Assembly (NCBI RefSeq): GCF_012849215.1
Contig: NZ_CP051682.1
Location: 4,832,010-4,896,009 of the forward strand
DNA from: Mucilaginibacter robiniae
GTDB taxonomy: Bacteria > Bacteroidota > Bacteroidia > Sphingobacteriales > Sphingobacteriaceae
Length of the DNA stretch: 64,000 nucleotides
Direction: 5' to 3'
The notes under the pieces were generated by a model. The model was not told the origin of the DNA and did not search any database. It saw only the letters and a list, made by a program, of their open reading frames with translations. Of this stretch, positions 34,501 through 43,475 are shown in pieces. The first letter of the stretch is position 1. Each line of letters begins with the position of its first letter. Made by a program: the position numbers and the translations under genes.

Positions 34501-34649
34501 ACGGTATTTACTGTCACCGTAGGTACATCCAGTTTAGGTAATAAGTTGTAATTTAAACTAAAGTATGATTCTATGCCAAACAGAATCAGTATGGTGAATA
34601 TTACAACGATAAGTAAAGGCCGCTTAACGGCAATTTCTGCTATCGACAT
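31530..34649 (-). CDS. RND multidrug efflux transporter (HAE1 type)
   Basis: The 1039-residue inner-membrane pump has the RND layout: helix 1 at about 10-30, two large periplasmic loops, and two six-helix bundles. VGILVDDSIVVLENIYR (about 395-411) carries the Asp pair of the proton relay. The second half repeats the fold with GLVSKNAILIVDF. It exports hydrophobic or amphiphilic compounds together with the adaptor and outer-membrane protein encoded immediately upstream in the same operon. Length matches AcrB-like proteins. It is the last gene of the operon. Confidence 0.95.
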   Translation of the reverse strand: MSIAEIAVKRPLLIVVIFTILILFGIESYFSLNYNLLPKLDVPTVTVNTVYAGASAVEVETSVTKKLEDAFASVEGLDKISSTSQQGVSQIIIQFKNGTNIDEGEANIQRKADQAQNNLPDNIDRPIVNKVNLEEAPVIRAGVTSKQASKQLYDFVDKQLRPILQNVAGVGQVTIIGGDEREIQVNIDQGKLQAYGMSIADVTNAVNNANQSFPAGSIETRNQQLSIQYDANVNSLDQIRNLIVRQQLGGGSIYLKDVAEVVDATAKTTAINHINGLPSIGIQIVKQSDANAVNVSKQVKAAFAQMEMQYTSEDLKFTVSSDQSTYTLKSADAVMEDLFLAVVIVGVVMMAFLHSFRSSMFVMVALPSSIIPTFIAMHLLGFSLNLMTLMAMSLVVGILVDDSIVVLENIYRHLEMGSDRVKAAIEGRSEIGFTAIAITLVDVVVFLPLALAGGTIGQLLREFSLVVVFSTLMSLFVSFTITPLLASRFGRLEKLDPNTLWGKLNLGFEHVIDVTTATYGSWLHVVLHKKRWLLSGVILLIIGSFALVGAGFVGGAFIPSGDQGELLINLELAPSASIYQTNQITQQVEKMIMARPEVEKVFSSIGFVSGGVAGAGNNANLAEITVTLVDKERRNITATDFGIMMQRKLSAVIPGVKVTASPTSITGTANQAPIQIAVKGVNLKDVRSVAEQYEKVVASVPGTQFVKLSVKDPKPQVEIKLDREKMTVLGLNAAQVGGALQNAFSGNDKSKFKQSGNEYDILISLDEYNRSNINNVRSLPFVNGDGQSFVLSQFAEVKQGIGESVLERSDRLNSITVNANVAGRPSGTIVSDIKTKAQQIQLPEGVSIEYLGDAKNQADAFGSLGLALITAIVLVYLVMVALYESTIYPFVVLFSIPVALIGALLALALSMETLNIFSIIGVIMLLGLVSKNAILIVDFTNHLKEQGRPVEEALVEAGKERLRPILMTTLAMILGMLPIALASGAGSEIKNGMAWVIIGGLTSSMILTLFVVPSMYLIIEKLKGRFQNNKQSKANLSTI

Positions 34650-34661
34650 GAGTTGATCTGC

Positions 34662-35720
34662 TTATTTAGATACACTAACGGCACTGCCGTCTTTTAAATT
34701 AATCTGGCCGGAGGTAACTATTTGGTCTCCTGTATTCAAACCACTAACTACTTGTATTTTGCCGTTTGTTTCGGTACCGGTTTGTACGGTTTTTAGATGT
34801 ACTATACCATCTTGAACTACAAACACGGAAGCATTCTTTACACTTTCGGTAAGAGCTTCGCGGGGTATCATCAGCAACTGCTGGTGTGTTGTTCTGGAAA
34901 AATCAGCATACACAAAAGTACCTGAGCGTAGTAATGATTTTTGGGTGTTATCAACTTGGATTTCTACCAGATAGTTGTGGGTTTGATCTGCCTGCGGACT
35001 GATAAAAGAAACAATTCCATTAAACACCTTACCGGGATAAACATCTGTAGTTATTTTTACTTTCTGACCCTGTACTATCTGGTACACTTCTGTTTCCGTA
35101 AGATTTACCTGTACTTTAGCTCTGGAAAGGTTAACAATAGTTGCAATTTCAGCACCGGCGTTCACTACCATTCCTTCTTCCACTTTCTTATCAGCAATAA
35201 TTCCACTTGTAGGCGCTTTAATAACTGCATCACTCAAGTTCTTTTTAGCCAGATTTACCTGGTTTACGGCATCCAAATAATTCTGACGTATATCATTTAC
35301 TTTTTCTTGCGTAGCCGCATTGCCTTGCAACAACTCAGTATAAGTATTTAAATCGCCACGCAATTTGGACGCATTAGTTTGAGCTTTCTGAACATCTAAC
35401 TGTAGCGCACGGGTATCGGTATAAGTCAGCACTTGCCCTGCCTGTACATGATCCCCAAGGTTAAAGCGTAAGTTGTGTAAGGTGCCACCAGTTGCCGCAA
35501 CCGCTTTTACTTCTTTAAATGGAGTCAGGTTACCAGTCTTCATAATGTTGATTTCCAGTGTTTGCTCTTCTGCTGTTGCTACTTTCACCGGAATTTTAAC
35601 ATTGCCTGTCTGCACTGGCTTGTTTTTCTCGTTGATTTCTTTTTTATTAACCGCCAGCTTATAAGCTATCAGTGCTACAAGAATGACAACAACCAGCCAA
35701 ATAATGTATTTACTTTTCAT
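34662..35720 (-). CDS. RND efflux periplasmic adaptor (membrane fusion protein)
   Basis: The 352-residue protein has an N-terminal anchor (about 4-24). A lipoyl-like half motif (GGTLHNLRFNLGDHVQAGQVL) follows, then a short coiled-coil hairpin (about 110-165), the returning lipoyl half (VIKAPTSGIIADKKVEEGM) and beta-barrel domains. It bridges pump and TolC-like channel. It lies 8 bases after the TolC-like gene and 12 bases before the pump gene. Confidence 0.94.
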   Translation of the reverse strand: MKSKYIIWLVVVILVALIAYKLAVNKKEINEKNKPVQTGNVKIPVKVATAEEQTLEINIMKTGNLTPFKEVKAVAATGGTLHNLRFNLGDHVQAGQVLTYTDTRALQLDVQKAQTNASKLRGDLNTYTELLQGNAATQEKVNDIRQNYLDAVNQVNLAKKNLSDAVIKAPTSGIIADKKVEEGMVVNAGAEIATIVNLSRAKVQVNLTETEVYQIVQGQKVKITTDVYPGKVFNGIVSFISPQADQTHNYLVEIQVDNTQKSLLRSGTFVYADFSRTTHQQLLMIPREALTESVKNASVFVVQDGIVHLKTVQTGTETNGKIQVVSGLNTGDQIVTSGQINLKDGSAVSVSK

Positions 35721-35728
35721 GTAAGGAT

Positions 35729-37060
35729 TTATAGAGAAGAATAAAATGTCTTTAACGTTCCTGCGGCTTTTTCAAGATCCATTCTGGCCAGCAGAAAATT
35801 ATATAATGAATTAAGATAGTTGTTCTGTGCTTCTTTCAACGAATTCTGTGAATTCAACCAATCGGTTAGGTCAGTTGTACCTTTTTGATATTGTAAGTTT
35901 GTAACTGCAAACACGGATTTTGCCAGTTCAATATTTCGCTTGTTGTTATCAATATCACCTTGCTGCTTAATCAGCTTGGTACGAGCATTTTCAAACTCTA
36001 CCTGGTATTTACCTTCATTCAGCTTCAGTGTTTCAACTGCATTTAATCGTTTATACTTAGCCTGATTATATTGCGCATTTCGCTTAAAAAAATCAAGTAT
36101 TGGAAAGTTAAGCTTCAAGCCTACAATTGCAAATGGTATTTGGTTTGATAAGGCCGGGCCCAGGTAATTAGCAAACCCGGTTGAACCATATCGGGCAAAT
36201 GCCGTTAGTTTTGGGTAAATACCCGCCTTAATACGACTTTCATCTATGGAATAAAGCTTTACATCCAGTTCTGACAGTTTGTAATCTGTACGTTTACTTG
36301 CTAAAAATGAAGCGCTATCTGCCATAGGAACCAAACTGAACTCTGTGCTGGCAGCAGTACTATCTACGGGCAGGCTACCTGATATAGGATAACCCATCTC
36401 ATACTTGAGCTGATTTTCGGCAAGTGCCAAGTTACTTTCAGCCACCCGGGTTTGCGACAACGAATTGTTATAATCTACCGTAACTTTATCCAGATCTTTT
36501 TGCAACGTAACACCCTTTTTTACCTGCAAGCCAAGAATCTCCATCTGTTTACGGTAGTTCTCCTGATCGCTACGTTGTAGTGCCAGTTGTTCACGGTAAA
36601 CAAAAATTTGGTAGTAAGCTGTACTAATATTGTAAATGATATTTTCATCATTTTGCTGCTGATTTAGTTCAGCTTGCTGTTTATTGTACTTGTTTGCTTT
36701 AAGCCCATTAAGTAATGACTGGTCATAAAGCGTTTGATCCAGCTGTGCAGTAGCAGTAGTGTTAAACTTTTTGGTGAAAGCTACACGAATATCTGTAGGG
36801 CTGAATATACCAGCCGGAATAACCGTTACTTGTGGCTTTAGGTTATTATCAAGTTCACCATTTAAGCTTACGGAAGGCAAATAGGCCGCTAACGCCTCCT
36901 TTGCCCTAGCATCAGCCGCCTTTTTTTCATTGGCATATACTACGTTGCTGCGATTGTTTTTCAAGCCATACTCAATGCATGATTTCAGTGTCCAAGTGGA
37001 CTGCGCTGAAGTGCATAGGGGTACAATGGCAAGAAGCGTAAAAAAAAGTTTTATTCTCAT
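35729..37060 (-). CDS. TolC-family outer-membrane efflux protein
   Basis: From the ATG at 37060 the product is 443 residues. A signal peptide (MRIKLFFTLLAIVPLCTSAQ) is followed by WTLKSCIEYGLKNN, the usual start of the first TolC repeat. Two long helical repeats, each with a beta-strand pair, follow, ending AQNNYLNSLYNFLLARMDLEKAAG. The upstream ATG at 37081 would put seven residues before the signal peptide and is unlikely. It is first in the three-gene operon that also encodes adaptor and pump. Confidence 0.93.
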   Translation of the reverse strand: MRIKLFFTLLAIVPLCTSAQSTWTLKSCIEYGLKNNRSNVVYANEKKAADARAKEALAAYLPSVSLNGELDNNLKPQVTVIPAGIFSPTDIRVAFTKKFNTTATAQLDQTLYDQSLLNGLKANKYNKQQAELNQQQNDENIIYNISTAYYQIFVYREQLALQRSDQENYRKQMEILGLQVKKGVTLQKDLDKVTVDYNNSLSQTRVAESNLALAENQLKYEMGYPISGSLPVDSTAASTEFSLVPMADSASFLASKRTDYKLSELDVKLYSIDESRIKAGIYPKLTAFARYGSTGFANYLGPALSNQIPFAIVGLKLNFPILDFFKRNAQYNQAKYKRLNAVETLKLNEGKYQVEFENARTKLIKQQGDIDNNKRNIELAKSVFAVTNLQYQKGTTDLTDWLNSQNSLKEAQNNYLNSLYNFLLARMDLEKAAGTLKTFYSSL

Positions 37061-37420
37061 ATAATATTGCACAAAGCACATAGGAACAACCTTTAATATG
37101 AATAATGGAGATTAGCCGGCCGATTCCTGATACGAAAGTAGATTAATAGGAGTTTATGTTGCTTCTTAATTGAACGAAATGCACAAATAAAGATTTGGAA
37201 TGCGCAAAAGCAAGTTTGAAGTGGCGTGTTATAATAAGTTGTTATTGCTTTAAAATGTTAACCATCGTACCTTATAATTTTTCGAACATCTATACTCACA
37301 TGATCACTATGTATATAAAATTTAGCGCTTTATACATAATAAAAGCAGAAACTTGTATTGGCAAAAGCTTCGATTTGATTTATTAAAACAGTAAAGAATT
37401 TACAGGATAGACAAGCATTA
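37061..37420. other. Promoter region of the efflux operon, no gene recognised
   Basis: About 360 AT-rich bases lie between the LytTR regulator stop and the TolC-like start. They presumably hold the efflux promoter. An open frame on the plus strand here is not coding-like. No clear hairpin was seen. Confidence 0.5.
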
Positions 37421-38179
37421 TTACTGTTCTAACCAGCTTAGAAAGTCTTGAGCTTTAAGACGACTTATGATAATTTTTGTAGGAGTTGCACATTGAAGTT
37501 TAACCACTAATCTGCGATTGAAATAATGTTCAATATTCTGAATTACATTACGGTTAAGGATAAACTGCCGATTAGCCCTAAAAAAATTTTGTGGGTTCAA
37601 CATGGATTCCATCTGATCAATGGTACACTGCATAACATAATCATGATTATCAAACGTATGTAGGGTAACTATTCCGTTGGCCGCATATACAAAAGCAAGC
37701 TCATTAACCTTTACTGGTGTAATTTTTTCGCCATGATGTATTAAAAAAGATTGTTTGTATTTATTATCCAATTGCAATACAACCTTATTCAGGTTAGTAG
37801 TGTAAGAACTGCCAGAATAGTGTTCTTTGATACGTTTAAACTTTTGCAAGCTTCGCTCCACCATATCTTCCTCTATAGGTTTTAACAAGTAATCTATGCT
37901 GTTGGATTCAAACGCATTGATAGCATACTCGTCAAAGGCTGTACAAAAAACAACAGGTGTTTCAATCTTTATTTCCTTAAATATTTCAAAGCTAAGTCCA
38001 TCACCAAGCTGTATGTCAGAAAAAATAAGGTCGGGAGCCGGGTACTCACGAAACCACTTGATAGCAGCCGCAACAGACGTCAGGATATCAACAATAATAA
38101 TTTCAGGATCAATGTTCTCTAATGTAGCCTTAAGGTCTTTAGCCGTGCGCAGCTCGTCTTCAATGATAATAATGTTCAT
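37421..38179 (-). CDS. LytTR-family response regulator
   Basis: The 252-residue regulator has a receiver domain (1-120; acidic pair E7/D8, phospho-acceptor in LIFSDIQLGDG near residue 55, K in YLLKPIEE) and a C-terminal LytTR DNA-binding domain (about 150-250; NPQNFFRANRQFILN). It overlaps the kinase gene by 20 bases, so the pair is translationally coupled. The efflux operon lies 360 bases downstream on the same strand and is one possible target, which is only a positional inference. Confidence 0.93.
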   Translation of the reverse strand: MNIIIIEDELRTAKDLKATLENIDPEIIIVDILTSVAAAIKWFREYPAPDLIFSDIQLGDGLSFEIFKEIKIETPVVFCTAFDEYAINAFESNSIDYLLKPIEEDMVERSLQKFKRIKEHYSGSSYTTNLNKVVLQLDNKYKQSFLIHHGEKITPVKVNELAFVYAANGIVTLHTFDNHDYVMQCTIDQMESMLNPQNFFRANRQFILNRNVIQNIEHYFNRRLVVKLQCATPTKIIISRLKAQDFLSWLEQ

Positions 38180-39194
38180 AGCTAATTAGTGGTAAAATGA
38201 CCGTGAAAGTTCCATTAGCCTTATTAATGTTGATTTCTTTGTTAAACAACAAGCGAAACCTATCATTGATATTTTGCAAACCTAATCCGGTACTTTCAAC
38301 CGGAGATTTTTTAGGCTGAAGAGTGTTTTCAATAATAAGTTCCTGTTTATCATTTACATGAATGAGAATACCGAGCGGCATATCGGGCGAAACGATGTTA
38401 TGTTTTATTGCATTTTCAACCAAAAGCTGAATAGATAACGGTGGAATCAAGCAATTGTGGTAATTGTCGGGTACCTCAATAGTAATATCAAGTGAACCTT
38501 CAAAACGCTGATGAAGAATATACAGGTATGATCGGATAAACTTCAGCTCTTCAGAAAGTTTAGTTACCTGATGATTGTTAAAATTGAGCAGGTAACGATA
38601 AACATGGGACAGCTGTACTACAAAGTTTTTAGTGTCACTTTCGTGCGTGATGGTTTTTAAAGTACTTAGTGAATTAAATAAAAAATGGGGGCTAATTTGC
38701 TGCTGTAAGGAAATAAGCTGTGCACGTAGATGAGCTTGCTTGAACTGCTCGTTTTCCAACTTTGTTTTTTGCAGAATCTCATTAGTAAAAATCATGTTAA
38801 ACACGCTATAACAGATTAAACTGAGAAAAAGTGATCCAATTGCATGCTTAATAAAATCGGCAAGCGTTTTTTTAAACACCATTTCAGGAAGCAAGAAGCG
38901 AGCCGGCACATAGGTGCCCACCAAATAGCTTAGCATAAAAGCAACTAAAAGAGTAAAGATAATACTAATTAGTGCTCGCGTACTTCCACTAACTTTTGCC
39001 AGTTTATGAAGTAAAAAGTAGCTATGAGTGAACCAACATATTGTAATATAAAAAGCTAGCGATAATGTATAAACAACGTATTGTGAAACATTAATCAGCT
39101 GAAAATCGCCAAACCTCATCAGCAGAGTACCAACTGCCAAAATTCCGATAAGCGTAAAACACCACTTTAGCTGATAAGCTTGAGACATACACAA
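38160..39194 (-). CDS. LytS/YehU-type membrane sensor histidine kinase
   Basis: The 344-residue protein has four hydrophobic segments in the first 140 residues. A His-kinase domain of the LytS type follows, with phospho-acceptor QQISPHFLFNSLSTLK (about 160-175) and an ATP-binding part (LLVENAIKHN, GLGLQNINDRF). Starts at 39194 (MCMSQ) or 39188 (MSQ) are both possible. It pairs with the overlapping LytTR regulator. The signal is unknown. Confidence 0.9.
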   Translation of the reverse strand: MCMSQAYQLKWCFTLIGILAVGTLLMRFGDFQLINVSQYVVYTLSLAFYITICWFTHSYFLLHKLAKVSGSTRALISIIFTLLVAFMLSYLVGTYVPARFLLPEMVFKKTLADFIKHAIGSLFLSLICYSVFNMIFTNEILQKTKLENEQFKQAHLRAQLISLQQQISPHFLFNSLSTLKTITHESDTKNFVVQLSHVYRYLLNFNNHQVTKLSEELKFIRSYLYILHQRFEGSLDITIEVPDNYHNCLIPPLSIQLLVENAIKHNIVSPDMPLGILIHVNDKQELIIENTLQPKKSPVESTGLGLQNINDRFRLLFNKEININKANGTFTVILPLISYEHYYH

Positions 39195-39360
39195 AAATAA
39201 CTACTCAGTTTGATGTACTGCAAATACAAGAAGTTACCTGTACAAATTAGAGCTTGAAGTGTACATTTTCGCTATTAAAGAACATTCTTGATAGCACCTA
39301 TAGTTTACCAAAGAAAAGTCGGGAACAGTAATAATTACACGTTATACGACTAGTAACTTT

Positions 39361-40257
39361 TTAGAAATGCACAGTTGTCCCCAACATGAAACTTTTAAGC
39401 TGTTTATCTACTCCATTGAGCTGTGTTGTGCGAGTACTTCCAAAGTCAAGATATAGATTATCAACACCAGTTCCGGTTTGTGCCTTGCTGTATGCTCCTG
39501 TAACAAACAAAGACAAATAATGATTAAACTGGTAGGTGCAAGTTAAAGATGCACCTAAATCAAAGCCATTAGCATGTTGCTCAAAGCTTACGGGATGCTG
39601 GAAAGCATCTATTAAGTTCCAGTCGGCTGAAGCATGGTATTTCAATTGGCTGTACCTTAAAATGCCTCGAACATTCACTTTAGAAAAAATTTGGTAAACA
39701 GCAGATAGACCTATTAATCCACCCTTCCATTGAGTTTGGTATATGGAACGAAGATTTTTCTGGCCGGAAACATCTTCTGCATGTTGCAACAAAAACAAGT
39801 ATTCTTTACTCGTAGTATATCCGGCAAAAGCAGATAATGTAAACTTATTCAATAACAAAATTTGGTAGCCTGTATAAATACGATAATCAATTAGATGGCC
39901 TTCATCACTATCTAATAACGCATTGTAAGTTTGCATCTCGCGGTTATCATTAGCATAATCAGCATCAGTAGCATGGCCTGCTTTAACAAAGCATTTTGCA
40001 TATTCACCTGCTAAAAACCATTTATTGGTAACATTAATTTGCAATTGAGGGTTGAGCAAAGTACCACTTACCGAATGCCATTTAAGCTCAGAATAAATAT
40101 TTGGTGACTGACCATTTGCATTACCAGCAATAGCCCAATGCAAGTTAGCAGACTCGTAACCGCCAGCTAGTGTTAAATCAACTAAAGGTACCCCGCTTTG
40201 TGCTTGTACAGAAGACCAACTTAAAATAAGAGCAACAACAGGTAAAAGTATTTTCAT
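39361..40257 (-). CDS. Outer-membrane beta-barrel protein, omptin-like fold candidate
   Basis: From the ATG at 40257 the product is 298 residues. A signal peptide (MKILLPVVALILSWSSVQAQ) is followed by alternating beta strands and a C-terminal HF ending typical of outer-membrane barrels. Segments such as SELKWHSVSGTLLNPQL and DEGHLIDYRIYTGYQI recall omptin/'Protochlamydia outer membrane protein' sequences. This resemblance is from memory and moderate. The omptin Asp-Asp/Asp-His residues could not be assigned. The ATG at 40266 (MLSMKI) is also possible. Confidence 0.65.
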   Translation of the reverse strand: MKILLPVVALILSWSSVQAQSGVPLVDLTLAGGYESANLHWAIAGNANGQSPNIYSELKWHSVSGTLLNPQLQINVTNKWFLAGEYAKCFVKAGHATDADYANDNREMQTYNALLDSDEGHLIDYRIYTGYQILLLNKFTLSAFAGYTTSKEYLFLLQHAEDVSGQKNLRSIYQTQWKGGLIGLSAVYQIFSKVNVRGILRYSQLKYHASADWNLIDAFQHPVSFEQHANGFDLGASLTCTYQFNHYLSLFVTGAYSKAQTGTGVDNLYLDFGSTRTTQLNGVDKQLKSFMLGTTVHF

Positions 40258-40322
40258 AGATAACAAAAAGGTTAATCAACTTTAAACTTTTTAAAGCTGA
40301 TTAACTATTATTTTAAAAAAAC

Positions 40323-42143
40323 TTATTGATTAACCCCAAAAGCTTCCCATCCTGATATAGATGTACGATTGCAGGTCATGGCTTGCGTACCATTTTCGGA
40401 AGATACATATTTGTCATTGTTTCCTCTTAACGATATTTTGCCATCTGCATTTACCATCCAATCAAACTTTTCCCAGTCGCTTATGGAAGTTCGATTACAA
40501 GTAATAGCTTGTGTACCGTTTTCTGAAGATACATATTTACCTTGCGATTGCAGCGCGATTTTACCATTGCCGGCATCAACCACCGTAAAAGTTTCCCAGC
40601 CAGATGCTGATGATCGATTACAGTTCATAGCCTGAGTACCATTTTCACTGCTTACATATAAATTGTTGATGCCTTTTAGGGTAACGTTTTGTCCGATAGG
40701 TATTGATGAAGAAGAAGATTGTGTACCCGACCATTTGAATGTAGCTACTGCGCCACCCGGTAAGGAATAAGTAAATGATTGGCTACCCCATTTTACTTTG
40801 AAAGATATGGTTGATGAGCCATTATTTAAAGCCAATAACACCTTAGTACCATCACTGTTTTTGAAAGCAGTTGTTTGAATGCTACCAGAGTTGTTTGAAG
40901 AAATACGTACCGCATCAGGACGAACAAACTTTGATGCATGTGAAATGATGTAATAACCTACATTTCGGGTAACTGAGCTACCGTTAATAGTAAGTGCACC
41001 TTTAGAATTGGTACTTCCGCCAGCCGTATGAGGCCCAGAATTAGGATCGCTGGCTAAATTCCATTCTAAAGCAGTTCGTGCCCAGTTGTTCATAGAACCT
41101 ATAACAACATTTTGAACATGCCAGGATAAATCGCCCGCAAAGCTACCGTTAGATCCAGTATATTGCTCTGTAAAATATACATTTTTACCTGTAGCATTTT
41201 TCACTGTAGTTAAGGCTGATATATCACCTGCATACAAGTGAAACGCCGAACCATCAACATAAGAACTATTGCTAGCTACATAAGTCGGAAAGTCGGTGTT
41301 ATCGCAGTTGTGATCATAGCATATAATTTTACAATTAAATCCTGCTCCACGCAACTTAGGCCCTATGTAATCATTAATTAATCCAAGTTCATTTTCCTTA
41401 GTAAGCGTCATGCTAGGTTCATTGTTAGCATTTAAGGGTTCATTTTGCGGTGTTATAGCCCAAATAGTTATACCTTGCGCCTTCATGGCATTCATGTAAT
41501 CCAGCCAATACTGACCGTAACTTTCATAATTTTCTGCTTTAAGTGTACCACCGGTAAAAGAACCATTAGTTTTCATCCACATCGGGGCCGACCATGGTGT
41601 AGCTAAAACTTTTATACTTGAATTGATAGCCAATATCTTTTTTAAAATCGGTATAGTGTAGGTTAAGTCTGGACCAGATAAGCTGAACGATGCTCCGTCT
41701 CGATAAGAGTATGAGTATTCACTTAAATCAGTTGCACCAATACCAATACGAACAATAGATAATCCTACGCCACTTGATGCATTAAATAATTCAGTAAGCA
41801 AAGAGCTTTGTGCCGAAGCAGACATGCCGCTGATTAACTTGGCGCTACCTTCAGTTAATGTAAAACCAAAACCATCAATACCCTGGTAGGTAGTGCCTTC
41901 GTTTACAGTAATAGTAGTGTTGTTGGTACCCGCATCGGCAGCAAAAGTTACATTGCCTTGCTGTTGCAAAAGCTTGCTTTGGTCGCCGGTAGTCATCCAA
42001 ATACTCACTGATTCGTTGGCACGTGCAATAGTTGAGTTGTTATCGTCCGTTCCGGTTGGTGAGCTATGGATATCTTTTTTACAGGAATACAACGCTAAAA
42101 GCGCTGTTGTAATTGAAAACAGTAAATAAAGCTTTCTTCTCAT
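40323..42143 (-). CDS. GH30-family glycosidase lipoprotein with C-terminal beta-trefoil
   Basis: The 606-residue protein starts with a lipoprotein signal (LLALYSCKKD, lipid-anchored Cys near 21). A GH30 clan-A barrel follows (about 75-420), with IDGFGFTLTEGSA at its start, acid/base Glu in ITPQNEPLNA (about 234) and nucleophile Glu in VYFTEQYTGSNG (about 325). A beta-sandwich lies at about 400-470. Residues about 485-606 are three ~42-residue repeats, each with YVSSENGTQAM/I and CNR, which form a fascin-like beta-trefoil probably used to bind glycans. Likely substrates are beta-1,6-glucans or similar. The enzyme would be anchored at the cell surface. Confidence 0.9.
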   Translation of the reverse strand: MRRKLYLLFSITTALLALYSCKKDIHSSPTGTDDNNSTIARANESVSIWMTTGDQSKLLQQQGNVTFAADAGTNNTTITVNEGTTYQGIDGFGFTLTEGSAKLISGMSASAQSSLLTELFNASSGVGLSIVRIGIGATDLSEYSYSYRDGASFSLSGPDLTYTIPILKKILAINSSIKVLATPWSAPMWMKTNGSFTGGTLKAENYESYGQYWLDYMNAMKAQGITIWAITPQNEPLNANNEPSMTLTKENELGLINDYIGPKLRGAGFNCKIICYDHNCDNTDFPTYVASNSSYVDGSAFHLYAGDISALTTVKNATGKNVYFTEQYTGSNGSFAGDLSWHVQNVVIGSMNNWARTALEWNLASDPNSGPHTAGGSTNSKGALTINGSSVTRNVGYYIISHASKFVRPDAVRISSNNSGSIQTTAFKNSDGTKVLLALNNGSSTISFKVKWGSQSFTYSLPGGAVATFKWSGTQSSSSSIPIGQNVTLKGINNLYVSSENGTQAMNCNRSSASGWETFTVVDAGNGKIALQSQGKYVSSENGTQAITCNRTSISDWEKFDWMVNADGKISLRGNNDKYVSSENGTQAMTCNRTSISGWEAFGVNQ

Positions 42144-42996
42144 AAAATGATTTTTAGTTGGTTGTTAATTAATGTGTAGGTCTGATTAGTTAGAAAGGAA
42201 CTGCTTTTGTTTAAGTCATAGATTTCTGGTGATTAGGTAAATAATTAATTAAATAATCAGAATATCGAACCACACGATTGTAGATTCAACATTAGGTTAT
42301 TTTGAAATGCAGGTAATGATTGTACAAACAAACTTAGCCAGCCTGCTGATATCGCATTTTTGTTAATTAATAGGTAAAATTGGTTCCGTTAAAGAAGCAA
42401 AAAGGATGTTGCTAGCTGTTAACTAAAAGCAAACTTATCAAAATATAGAGGAGAAAATCAAGTGCATTTATGAAGTAAATCACTAATATTTTAAGTGGTA
42501 ATAAATATTAAAACGCATAAATACCAAGCTAAAAATTCAACACAATTAACTGTATTTGAATAACATATCATAAATACCCAAAAGATTTATATTGAAATAC
42601 TAATACGCTTATTTCCTAATAAACTTTTTTCATCTTTTTGCTTTTTCATCTCAGCTATATCTAGTTTCTTAATGATTAAATGACAGCTAAAGCATTTGCC
42701 TTTTGAATAAATAAGACCTTCATATCACATCAAACAGCATTTTAATGAACTTTGGGCTTATTTATGGGCCTTGATAAATTTCTGCTTTTTGTTGAGGGTT
42801 TTAAAAATTTACTTAGAACAGTTCTATTTGGACATCTTTGAGAGTAATTGGTTAAACGCCCTTTTAGATAAGCTACTGTGCTAAATAGTTAGTTTACTAT
42901 AGCACAACATTTTCAACTTTAAACAGTGTACCTGATGTATTGTATAAGAAAAGATTTTGGGTCATGTTTGTACTACCAAACTGATCCTAAATAACA
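42144..42996. other. AT-rich intergenic region before the accessory region
   Basis: About 850 bases without a recognised gene or RNA. The part next to 42143 should contain the GH30 promoter. The rest is AT-rich with no coding-like frame; it may be decayed sequence next to the integration site. Confidence 0.5.
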
Positions 42997-43026
42997 AAAG
43001 CCTTTAAGTTTTTACTTAAAGGCTTT
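42997..43026. terminator. Hairpin next to the tRNA-Ser fragment
   Basis: AAAGCCTTTAAGT (42997-43009) pairs perfectly with 43014-43026 around TTTT. On the minus strand it lies just downstream of the tRNA-Ser 3' fragment and would be its natural terminator. Confidence 0.65.
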
Positions 43027-43051
43027 AAATAAATTAAATGAATCTTTTCAG

Positions 43052-43073
43052 CGGTGAGGGAGGGATTCGAACC
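43052..43073 (-). other. 3'-terminal fragment of a tRNA-Ser gene, probable attachment site (attL)
   Basis: On the minus strand the segment reads GGTTCGAATCCC followed by TCCCTCACCG. This is a T-loop, the 3' T-stem strand, a 3' acceptor strand CCTCACC and a G discriminator, as expected for tRNA-Ser. The 5' T-stem strand (GCAGG) does not pair fully, and no D or anticodon arm follows, so only the 3' end is preserved. Such fragments mark integration of elements into tRNA genes. The intact tRNA should be at the other end of the element, to the right and probably outside the window. No second copy was found here. Confidence 0.6.
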
Positions 43074-43249
43074 TGCCTCTGTATACGTTTGATTTATAGC
43101 TACTTAAGCACCATGAGATAATTGAACGCCACAGATGTCGCAACTTCCTTTACCTTCGTAAATCTTAATTCAAATATAAACAAATTAAACAGCCAATATT
43201 AATATCTAACCATTAATTTGATGGGTTTCCAGTGAATTTTATTTAATTA

Positions 43250-43375
43250 CAATTCGAACCCAGACTAGGGACGAAACTGTAGACCAGTCGCATCTCGATT
43301 AAATTATCAAAGTTTAGATTCAAGCCCAGTATTGTGTGCCTAAAATGCCTCCACCCAACTGTGCGCTTCTCGAAC
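43250..43375 (-). pseudogene. Two decayed tRNA-like segments
   Basis: Read on the minus strand, T-arm-like sequences GGGTTCGAAT (around 43252-43261) and GGGCTTGAATC (around 43316-43326) are each preceded by stretches resembling degraded D and anticodon arms (for example CAGTTGGGTGGAGG). Stems are broken, so neither can be a working tRNA. They may be remains of a tRNA cluster damaged by repeated integration. Confidence 0.3.
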
Positions 43376-43475
43376 CATTTTTTTTATTCGATCTCATCAG
43401 ATTTTTTAGCTTAAGTATAAAAAAGTAGTACTTGATTGTTTTGTTGAAATTTACAAAAAGCTCACTAACTTAGTA

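Noticed and set aside
37195..37386. 63-codon plus-strand frame in the efflux promoter region
   Set aside because: Composition is AT-driven (Ile/Tyr/Lys/Met), no start context and no topology worth calling.
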